A stretch of DNA of 64,000 nucleotides from Trachythela sp. YZ-2020. Lineage: Eukaryota > Cnidaria > Anthozoa > Malacalcyonacea > Clavulariidae. Position 1 is the stretch's first letter; each line of letters opens with the position of its first letter. This document shows positions 13,301 to 23,400 of the stretch, piece by piece. Under the pieces are notes generated by a model. The model was not told where the DNA came from and did not search any database. It was given only the letters and a program-made list of their open reading frames with translations. The DNA lies in NCBI GenBank assembly GCA_016169945.1, contig JADLSH010000127.1:1180501-1244500 (forward strand), read 5' to 3'. The position numbers were made by a program, and so were the translations under genes.

Positions 13301-14962
13301 GATATGCTCTTTCCAACGGTTAGTTAATCGTAAGCGGTGCAGGCTTCAAAATAACCAAAATTTTGTCTCAAACTATACTATATTTACGTGTTATCACTCC
13401 TAATAGTTATCACCAATTAAATACAGCGCGGTCAAGAAACGTTAAGTTATAGTTCTCTGTCGCTATTCTATAGTATTTAAAACTTTCATATATTCTGCAA
13501 ATGTCTGGCGGACCAGGTGGTCCTTGCAGACTGCTGTTTCCAGCTGATCCTTCTTTACCAAGCTTGCAGGAGCTCCAGCGGGACCAGCCAAAACTGGGGA
13601 ACCTTGTCCACCTTGACCAACAGCGCACCAAGCACCAGCTAAACCATCTTTACCCTCTCCTCCTTTCTCGCCCATAGCACCGCGCTCGCCAACTGATTCC
13701 TTTTCTCCAGCTTACATGTAGTCATATACGTATGAGGACGTAATAGTGATGCATATTAATAAGGTTAATATTTGTCAGCATGCTATATATTGCAAGACCC
13801 ATGTGTTAAATTAAACTACAATTTTCTCATCTGCTATTCTATAGGATTTTTTAAAACTTACATATATTCTACAAAATGACATGCTCTTTCCAACAGTTTG
13901 TTAATCGCAAGTGGTGCAGGCTTCAAAATAACCAAAATTCCATCTCAAACTATACTATATTTACACATCATCACTCCTAATAGTCATCACTAATCAATAC
14001 AGCACACGGTCAAGAAACATTTGTTAAGAAATAATTTTCTCAGCCACTATTCAATAGGATTTTTTAAAACTTTCATATATTCTACAAAATTATATCCTCT
14101 TTCCACGGTTAGTTAATCGTAAGTGGTCCAGGCTTCAAAATAACCAAAATTATGTCTCAAACTATACTATATTTATGCGTCATCACTCCTAATAGTTATC
14201 ACTAATTCAATACAGCGCACGGTCAACAAACATGTGTTAAGTTATCATTTTCTCAGCCACTATTCAATAGGATTTTTTAAAACTTTCATATATTCTACAA
14301 AATGATATGACAAGGTCAAGACCCATGTGTTAAACTACAATTTTCTCAGCCGCAATTCTATAGGATTTTTAAAACTTTCAATCTTTCATATATTCTACAA
14401 AATGATATGCTCTTTCCAACGGTTAGTTAATTGTAAGCGGTGCAGACTTCAAAATAACCAAAATTATGTCTCAAACTATACCTTTTAGCACTGCGCGCAC
14501 TATATAATAATTCACTTATTCTCACGGTCAAGACCCATGTGTTAAACTACAATTTTCTCAGCCGCAATTCTATAGGATTTTTTAAAACTTTCATACATTC
14601 TACAAAATGATATGCTCCTTCAAACAGTTAGTTAATCGTAAGTCGTCCAGGCTTGAAAATAAATAAAATTCTATCTCAAACTACACCATATTAGCAGGGC
14701 GCGCACTATATAATTCAATACATCCCAAGGCCAAGAACCATTTGTTAAACTACAATTATCTCAGCCGCTATTCTATAGGATTTTTTAAAACTTTCATATT
14801 TTCTATAAAATGATATGCTCTTTCCAACGGTTAGTTAATTGTAAGTGGTGCAGACTTAAAAATAACTACAATTCTGTCTTAAACCATGATATATTTACGC
14901 ATCATCACTCTTAATACTTATCACTAATTCAATACAGCGAGCAGTCAAGAAACATTTGTTAA
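10390..14962 (+). repeat. About 205-bp monomer array with 3-mer higher-order repeat
   Basis: Monomers share the blocks TTCTATAGGATTTTTTAAAAC, CTTTCCAACGGTTAGTTAATC and CAAAATAACCAAAATTCTGTC. A higher-order unit of three distinguishable monomers repeats with a period of 611-616 bp. The marker TTCTGCCGCTATT (or TTCTGCCGTTATT) occurs at 11005, 11621, 12232 and 12847, with a diverged copy near 13453. Monomers before 10950 and after 13800 are more diverged. The higher-order copies are nearly identical, which implies recent unequal exchange. Confidence 0.92.
13495..13712 (-). pseudogene. Collagen triple-helix fragment inside the satellite array
   Basis: The minus strand encodes Gly-X-Y repeats: GERGAMGEKGGEGKDGLAGA and, in a neighbouring frame, GKEGSAGNSSLQGPPGPPD. 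The frame shifts once near 13565, and within the first part the triplet phase slips around the AWCAVG stretch. Satellite monomers lie on both sides, so this is a captured piece of a fibrillar-type collagen exon that has decayed. A short exon is possible but unlikely given the frameshift. Which collagen gene donated it cannot be told from the window. Confidence 0.75.
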
Positions 14963-14963
14963 C

Positions 14964-15436
14964 TTAACAAATGTTTCTTGACCGCGCTGTATTGAATTAG
15001 TGATAACTATCAGGAGTGATGAAGCGTGAATATAGTATAGTTTAAAACAGAATTTTAGTTATTTTGAAGCCTGCACCACTTACGATTAACTAACTGTTGG
15101 AAAGGGCGTATCATTTTGTAGAAAATGTTAAAGCTTTAAAAAATCCTATAAAATAGCGGCATAGAAAATGATAATTTAACAAATGGTTCTTGACTGCATG
15201 CTGTATTGAATTAGTGTGAACTATTTATGGATGACAACACATTAACATAGTACAGTTTGAGACAAAATTTCAATCATTTTGAAGTTGGCACCACTTGCGA
15301 GTAACTGACCTTTGGAAAGAGCATGTAAATGTGTGCAATGTATGAAAGTTTCAAAAAAATTCTATAGAATAGCGGCCGAGAAATTTAAGATTTTAACACA
15401 ATGTTCTTGATATCTTGGTGTAATTATTCACTCTGT
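14964..15436 (-). repeat. Inverted short arm of the satellite array
   Basis: Reverse-complement monomers (GACAGAATTTTAGTTATTTT-like, GATTAACTAACTGTTGGAAA, AAAAAATCCTATAAAATAGC) follow the palindrome centred on 14963. They end in the same terminal sequence found at 10322-10400. About two to three monomers are present. Confidence 0.85.
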
Positions 15437-15445
15437 TCATGTCTG

Positions 15446-15526
15446 TGTAATGTCTCTGTAGTCGTAATGTAAATGGTTGTTGAAAAGCCCTGTAGGGAAC
15501 AACTATTAAAATATCTATCTATCTAA
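15446..15526 (+). mobile_element. Non-LTR 3' end with ATCT tail
   Basis: A segment ending TTGAAAAGCCCTGTAGGGAA, then a short linker and (ATCT)n, interrupts the homology between the two foldback ends. The AAAGCCC...GGG hairpin followed by a short tandem tail resembles the 3' end of SINE-B copies at 41385-41645 and 43164-43512 (AAAGCCCCAATGGGG, then ATGT repeats). Confidence 0.5.
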
Positions 15527-15911
15527 GGAGAGAAATTGTTATACTTATTATGGAACGTTTAAGTGATGGTAATGAGTTTGTTCACAGCAGGGATGTTTCA
15601 TCTTGTGATTGAATACGTGACCAATGTCGTGTTGAACATCGTGGTTAAGAATTCAACATTTCTTCTTTTCACTAAAACGACAAATTTTAAAACAAATTCA
15701 ACTCCAACACACCCTAAATACCTTATTTAAAGATTTATTTACCAATTTAAACAACTGATAACGAAAAGCAGTGCTATATTAAGCGTCATTATGCCAGGAG
15801 AAGACGGAGGACGAAGTCGACATCACACCGAAGTGACTTGCACGTGGCCGATTTCAAGCACTTTTACTCCCTGAAATACGAACATTTTATATAAAATAGA
15901 GAGAACATACC

Positions 15912-15960
15912 TTTAAATCTCTCTTGAGGTTGATAATTCAAAATTTCTTCATCCATTTTT
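15912..15960 (-). CDS. Possible first coding exon, unidentified
   Basis: On the minus strand, AAAAATGG starts a frame reading MDEEILNYQPQERFK and ends at a good donor (G|GTATGT). The context looks like a true start exon, but no continuation was found: joining to the nearest acceptor (about 15866) hits a stop after five codons, and further left lies the foldback element. It could be a gene remnant disrupted by that element, or chance. Confidence 0.22.
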
Positions 15961-16640
15961 GCTCAAAAAGTCGAAGACGAAATCTAATTTACTTCGCACT
16001 CGACGCCCCAAACGAAAATATGGATGCCTCGTGTTACATCTTGACTTGAATTCGTAGCATGGTTGAAAATTGTCACATGACAATGAATCGCCATTCCTAT
16101 TGGACGAAACCACTGAACGAAGCTAGCGAATTAACGAGCCGCGCCACTGATCTTTGTTAACCTGACTGGATGGGTCAACCATAAAGATGTAGGACTGAAA
16201 TTGGGTAACCCTGCCCTATAGAAAGCATAAAAATGATGACCTCTCTGCTCATTAATGAAAAACGACTACCCCCCTCTCCTGTACGATCCCTAACCTACAT
16301 CCATTTTATTTTAACTTATATTTTCAACCAGCATCAGTAGCATAGCCAGCCCGTTTATCCATATTTTCTTATCTCAAATATTACTATAACTTCGTTCACT
16401 AGTCGGTATTTTGCTGACTACTCATTTAAGATTTTTGCCCGCAAACAACGCCCGTTTTTAGGGAAATCACTCAAATGCTCGAAACATCGATCTTTCAAAT
16501 TTTCAATTCAAAGGGGTATAAAGGAATCTTGGGGAAAATCTGATGCATCTTGGGATTGGTTGAGCTACTACTCCAGTTATCTATAGAAGTCAAAAGTCAC
16601 ATGACCTTTATGAATGATCTCTGTGTAATAGTGTGTATTA
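15961..16640. other. Unassigned intergenic sequence
   Basis: No tandem repeat, SINE or reading frame with support. The sequence is of ordinary complexity, unlike the repeats on either side. Confidence 0.5.
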
Positions 16641-16692
16641 CGTAAGTAAGTAATATAAGTAAGCAGGGGTGTTTATTATCCTTACTTGCAGA
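16630..16692 (-). mobile_element. SINE-B 3' end and TTAC tail
   Basis: The plus strand reads GTAAGTAAGTAATATAAGTAAG and then CAGGGGTGTTTATTATCCTTACTTGCAG. This is the inverted 3' end of SINE-B as seen at 8850-8890 and 19685-19722. Only the last ~60 bp remain, and the homology stops exactly at CTTGCAG. Confidence 0.7.
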
Positions 16693-17080
16693 TCAATGTA
16701 CATTTTTGGAGCCTTGTGCTAGAATAGTACTTAGGCCCCCTACATCTGAGCGAACCACGTGGCTTGATGTTTTTGACTTAAGAGATAATGGCACCTATTT
16801 ATTGGACGATTCGGAGAGAAAGAAACTCAAACGAGATATAATACTCCCCTTAAAGCCATGTGTTTTCATGGGGATGCAGACGGTGTGTCCGAATAATATC
16901 ACTGGTTATTTAACAAGATATTACGGGCACGATTTTGCAACAAACTCGCATTATGTTTGCAAGAATGGAGAGTGGGCAGCAACCGGACGGAATGTGAAGG
17001 TCATTGCGCTACCACGTTGTCCACAGTCTGATCTCCTTTGCTATGTTGTGCATGGTATACAGAATATGATTCAATATTAA
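16693..17080 (+). CDS. Unidentified cysteine-containing ORF, possible terminal exon
   Basis: An open frame of about 129 codons begins right after a splice-acceptor-like CCTTACTTGCAG and ends in a TAA at 17078-17080. It has eight cysteines, an N-glycosylation site (NNIT) and phrases such as LDVFDLRDNGTYLLDD and YVCKNGEWAATGRN. The latter and the closing LPRCP faintly recall the end of a sushi/CCP or similar extracellular module. I do not recognise the family. Composition looks like real coding sequence and the frame is longer than its neighbours. No upstream exons or start are evident, so it may be a terminal exon, a retained fragment or a pseudogene. The acceptor lies in a SINE remnant. Confidence 0.45.
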
Positions 17081-17465
17081 TACTAGTAGACACAGTAGAT
17101 TATGTCATTTAATTCATATATATTTATAATTCATTCTTACGCAACCCTTTGGCAACCCTATTAATATTATAAATGAAAATGCCGACAAAACTAAATGATT
17201 GTATATTTTACTTGTTTTTGGAAACGTCCTTTGGCTGGATCAAAGAGTTGTTGATAAACCACGGCAGCTTTCTATAGTGTATTACCTACACTGGGGCCAC
17301 ACGTTTGAGATATCCTTTAATGCTAATAATAAAGCTATTTCATTAATCATTAAATTGTCATCCATTTGCAAGATGCTTCAGTACTCTGTGAATTTGTTTC
17401 ATTATTCTAAAATTTACACAAGCCAGGTTTGCTCAAAAGGATACAATTTCTTCACATCACTCTTT

Positions 17466-20400
17466 CTAAAACATCGCTGGGCCATGCCGCTGTCCAGATG
17501 TACTTTTTGTTCGCTTTTCTTCTCCTCCAACGCCAGTAGCTTGAACGACCTCGTCAAGAAAACTAAAACATTGAAACATTAAACTATCTTGCCCACTAAC
17601 TTTATATATACTAGCTCTATCAGTTCTAAACTGTACATCTCTTACTGATCCAGTGTTATTACAGGATGAAACCTAAACTGTACATCTCTTACTGATCCAG
17701 TGTTACTACAGGATGAAACCTAAACTAACTTTATTTATACTGGATAACTCTGTCAGTTCTAAACTGTTCTCCCTAGAGGTCCAGTAAGGGACATATCTTA
17801 TTGGTCTAGTGTCACTACAGGAGGAAACCTAAACTAAACTAACTTTATCTATACTGGATAGTTCTATCAGTTCTGAACTCTTCTCCCTAGAGATCCACAA
17901 GGAACATCCCTTATCGACCCAGTGTTACTGCAGGAGGAAACTTAAACTAAACTAACTTTATTTATACTGGATTGCTCTATCAGTTCTAAACTGTTCTTCC
18001 TAGAGATCCACAAAGGATATCCCTTATTGATCCAGTGTTACTACAGGAGGAAACCTACACTAAACTAACTTTATTTATACTGGATTGCTCTATCAGTTCT
18101 AAACTGTTCTCCCTAGAGGTCCACAAGGGACATCCCTTATTGATCCAGTGTTACTGCAGGAGGAAACCTAAACTAAACTAACTTTATTTATACTGGATAG
18201 TTCTATCCGTTCTAAACTCTTCTCCCTAGAGGTCCAAAAGGGACATCCCTTATTGATCCATGTTACTGCAGGAGGAAACTCGAGCACAGAGAAAGCCTGA
18301 AGTGTTGAAGAATGAAACTAGAAACACTCTTCTCTAAATGCGATTGAGGAGAAATTATAATCAGACAAGTACGTGTTGTCAGGAGTCGACACATATAGAC
18401 ACAAGTGGAAGGTACATACACTAAGTGAAATAAATAGTATTAAATAGATATTCTCCATGCCACTACACAAGATGCCAGCCACTTACCTTTTACAGTTATG
18501 TATGGTCGAGCCAGCAAGAACAATCCTAATTCCAGGAACAGTTTTGTTTAAGTTATGAACAGCTAACGTCTCTTCGTATGTGATGCCGCCAATCATGAAT
18601 ACGATCACATCTTGAGGCCTAAAGAGATTTAAAGGAATTGTTCGTATACTGTATGGAGGTCTGTGTAAGTAGTATTTTACAATATGCTGCCATGGTTTGT
18701 GTCTGTACTGCCTGAAAAAGTTTAAAAACACTTTTTAATTTACCTTTCTCTAAGCTGCGAAGGTCCAAGATAAGGGAATTGAGTTTCTTTTAACTTTCCT
18801 TTGATAAGATTATCCAAAATTTCTTGAATTAATGGAACGTGCTGGGTGTAAATGTTTTCAACCCCCTAGAAAACAAAATAGTGTAAAATCTTTTGGGCTA
18901 TTACTGAGTTATATACACCATATTTTCCATACCATACCATCCATACCACATTATACCGTTCCATATAGTACTATACCATTCCACACCACACTACACCATA
19001 TACCATACCATACCCACAGCATGCAATACCACATCGAATCATACCATACCACACCACACAAGATCACACCATACTATACCATACCATACCATACCACACC
19101 ACACCACACCACACCACACCAAGCCACACCACACCATACCTTCAGTCCTTTAAATAAACGACGGCTAAGTGACATTGCTGTATTACTTTGACCGAATAGA
19201 TCACTAGATCTGACATTCTTGCCACCATATTGTAATATTGCTGAAACCATCTAAATAGAGACGAAATACTCAGATGGTTTAATTGCATGTGCCTTGCAGG
19301 TTTTGATTCCTGGAAAATGCAGATGTCTGTATTATAATTTCCCTCAGTCACATGTGAGAAGAGAGCACAATTACTCTGGGTTCTTTCTGTAGTAGCACTC
19401 GCCCAATAAGAGATTATCCTTACTGGACCTCTAGGGAGAACAAAACGATATCCAGTATAAATAGAGTTAGCTTTTAAAAATTTATCAGTATAATTTCTAA
19501 CTCACCCTTCGGTAATGGTCACTGACTCCTCGTCTTGCCAACATACTCAACAGCCCAGAAACATCGTTACTGGAGTGCTTCTCATAGCGTAATGCATACA
19601 GTAAAACTGTTCTCATCAGGTCGATGTCACGTACTTTAGAGTTCTCTATCAGACGTCGTACTCTCTAGATATATATATGTATAGTAAGTAAGCAGGGGTG
19701 CTTATTATCCTTACTTGCAGCTGAGAGCTAAGCTGAATGGACACAGCTCAACGTGACCAAGTCGAAGGCTTTCTAGGGCGCATATGGCAGCCACCTTTTG
19801 CTCGCCATCACGGAGCACAGCTACGGTGGGCCAGTTAGGGGTTAAACCCAACCCACCCTGTCAACATTCCCAAATATATACAAATTATTTCGAGAAAATG
19901 ACAGCCGGGGTTGTTGGTGACACAGTGGTTAGTGCATGTACCTTTCATCTCTGTGCCAGAGTTCGAGAAGAGTGCTTCCACTTTGATTTTATCAAACACC
20001 GCAGGTTTTCTCAAGGTACTTCGCTTTCTCCTTTATAGTAACGCTGGATCTCTAGGGAGGACAACTTAGAATTGATAGAGTTATCCAGTGAATCAAAGTT
20101 CGTTTAGTTTATGTTTCCTCCTGTAGTAACAGGGAACCAATCAAGGATGATCCTTGCAGTTACTAGACCTGATAGAGAGCTACAGTATCCAGTATAAATA
20201 AAGTTAATTTAGTTTAACTGAAGGTAAGGTTAAGTCCCATAACGTATGTTCTTACTTGCAGGGCTGCCGTATGATCAGATTGAGCAGCTAAATCTTGCTC
20301 AAGTTCAGAGACATCAAGAAGGCAATGCTCATTAACCAGACGTGATAACTCGCTGATCACAGTCACGTGTTTTGTTACCGTACCAGACATCTTACGAAAT

Positions 20401-23400
20401 TGTGGATAGTTTTCAATAAAAGCCTATAGCAAAGGACATTGGTTAATGCATGTCATGTCAGGTACACATCTGTGACCGTGGTGCGATTCATGCAATATGC
20501 AGTTGCCTGATTATTTCACCTCAGTCGCATTCTGGTTTCCTCCAGCAGAAACACCGGACCAGTTACAAATCGCTCATGCTGGATCTCTATGGGGAACAGT
20601 TCAGAAGTGATAGAGGTTATATAGTATTAAATATAGTTAGTACTTCAAAGTTAGATAGTTAGCGCCTTTGGTAGACTGATCAAACTAGAATTTTCATATT
20701 TCCTAAATCTTTGTTTGAGCAGTCAAATTATCCATGGTTTGCTCAAAAAGACCATTTTTAAGTTTTAAAGTAAATTGGACGAGCTTGAAAGAAAATTTAA
20801 AAGTTTGAAAATTTCCAAACCAAAATCAACCCACCTTCATGTCAGCAATTGAGTCCAGTTTCTGAGTGCTTTTAACCGTTTTTTGAAATTCTTCCATCAT
20901 TTCCTTACTATTCTGAGCAATCTCACCAAAGTTTAAATATTTATTCTAAAAAACACACAACTGGCATATACTGTACTGACTCTGGCATATACTGACTCTG
21001 TCCTCCGCTAAGGTTTCCGTGTTTTTTTCTCCGTGTTTTTACGTGAGGAACCGCGGACCTCTGTGGAGGAGAGAGACGTACACTACATGACTACAGGTTT
21101 TCTCAGCGTACAGCGACTTCCTCCTCTAGTAAAACTGAACCAAAAATGGATGGCCTTCTCAGGACCTCTAGGAGGAACAGTTTGGAACAGATAGAGCTAT
21201 TCCGAATAAAAAATTGGAAGGTTATATCGCTAAAGGTACATAACCTTCAAAATATACTGCATACCTTTTGATAAAAGTCATCATGTTCAGATGACAAAAC
21301 TACCTCCTATAAAGTTGAAAATATCATGTTTAAAAGCACATAAATTAAGAAATGAAAATCCCATTACTGCATGTAACACACCATTGGCGATTTGAAAGGC
21401 TGAAATAGTCATTGAGCTGCTGTGGTTTATGCATAAATTAAGTTCTAAATTATACATGAACTTGTGGTTCTTGTGGCTTTTGGCAACTGGACTCTGTAGC
21501 TCAGTGGTCAGAGCGTTGCATCAGAATCGTAGGGCCGCAGGTTCAATTCCTGCCAGAGGGCCTATAGTTGTTTGTTTGTTTGTTTTTCCATATACAAAAC
21601 CCTTAAACATTTGTGTGTGAACTACCTGACCTATTCTTACCTGAAGATCTTTACTGATGCCTGGAACTTTTGACAAGTCAATTCGATTGTTGTTTATGCC
21701 AAGAAGTTCATGAACCATCGCTTGGTATGTCCACTGTTTAGGAAGAGAGAAATTAACTCATCAGTGAATGTCAATCTCACCTGTGCAACTGGGTTTGACT
21801 CTTGCGCTATGCAGGAATCTGATTATAATTTCACCTCTGTTTCATATGAGAAGAGCGTTTCCAAACATTGCAGGTTTTCTCTGGGTTCTTCATGTACAGT
21901 CTGTAATACTGGACCCATAAGGATAGGCCTTACTGGACTTCTATGAAGAATAGTTTAGCCAAAAAATGAATAATGTTACCTGATTAAGTAAAGGTGTGAC
22001 AGGGTCATCACGGCGATCAAGGATCATCAATAATGGCGGAATATCTTGGCGACGAAAATCAAACATTGTTGCATTTTTGTCAATAGCAAGCTAAAACAAA
22101 CAGAACATATCAGTTAACGTTCCAGGCAGTTTAGACACAACCAAGGCAGCTTATTATAGAATGTTACCTACACTGAATCATTATGATTATATAAAGTGTA
22201 CGATTAATAATGCATTACTAACTCTGATATTTCCAGCAAGTCTCCTGGCCATGTCTGAGAAACCATGATATCGAATGAGTGGAGATTTACGCAACGATAA
22301 CAACATTGCACACAGTCCATCAGTTGTACGGTCAAATGCCTTTATGTCCCACGCTGAGCCCTTGAAGAAATTCCATTTGTTCAACAGATTAAAACAACAA
22401 CAGTTTTTCACCTGTGATGGCTAAATGTGCAGGGTTCTGCCCAGGAACATGTGAGTGCCGGGTACCTGCAGCCCTAATGGCATGACCCCCTCCCACCCTG
22501 CTGACAACTTTTAAAACTTGATCAACTGGTCTCGGAGTAGATTAACAAAGTGCAAAGTGATTAGAGCCATTTCATCAGATGTCTTTCTGGCTTTGGGGGA
22601 TAGCGTATTTCTCCGAATCACCATTGAGCTCATATTGTGCCCATTGTAGTACTGAATTTCATCTCATACTAATGTTTAAATAACAAAATTTGCCAAAGAT
22701 AAAAAACACAAAATTACTTGACAATGTATAAAATATCTATTACACAGTACAACGTTGGGGTTTTCGTACTGCATATTTGAAACCTTTCAAGTTCCAGGCG
22801 GTGAGTCCGCTTTGGCGCGAGTGCCGGACGGCACTGCTGAGTGCTGGACGCTGCTGCCCGGTGCCGCCCACCGTGGGCAGAACCCTGATGAGCAACTACA
22901 TTGACATAAGCAGCAATGTGCTTCAGTGTGTCCCCTTATAATTTGTTTACTCCGAACTTACCCCAGCTCGTGAACAAGATGGTAGATTTAAAGACACAAC
23001 ATGAGGACTGACAGCAAAATAATCAGCATAATATTCCTGAAGAGAGACCAACATTATATTTACTAATTACTTGTCTTATAATATAAATAATTATATTTGC
23101 TAGACTTAAATTACCTAGCTAAATATATACATGACAAAATGGATCATTCCAGAAAAGATTCACACTCCCCCTACGGGGAAAATTTCTGCTGTCCAGAGGA
23201 GAATGGGGGTGAAATCTACTTCTGATAATAGTAAAATGTACTAGGACATCCTAGGGGGTAGGGGGTTACTTCCAATTTCCTCTGAAGGAGGTGTGGATGT
23301 TTTCTGGAATGACTCAATGAGCAATGTAGACTTTATTCAAACTTTCACACCTCGCTTGGAATTAACCCACTGCAGTCTAAATGAAGAAGGTTTATCTAGG

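Larger units (their letters stand above)
10071..15640. mobile_element. Foldback-like element with tandem-repeat arms
   Basis: The outer ends are inverted copies of each other. 10133-10204 (CTGTGAACAAACTCATTACC to AACAATTTCTCTCCT) matches the reverse complement of 15526-15592. 10322-10400 (ATTACACCAAGATATCAAGA) matches the reverse complement of 15360-15436. Inside, ~205-bp monomers run in one direction to 14962, then switch orientation at an exact palindrome (17-bp arms at 14946-14962 and 14964-14980) and run inverted to about 15430. The arms are very unequal, 4.6 kb against about 0.5 kb. Long inverted repeats made of tandem repeats are the hallmark of foldback (FB/Galileo-type) transposons. 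I found no transposase and could not define a target-site duplication. Confidence 0.6.

Noticed and set aside
17199..17582. 127-aa plus-strand ORF
   Set aside because: Antisense to the last VPS45 exon and its downstream sequence.
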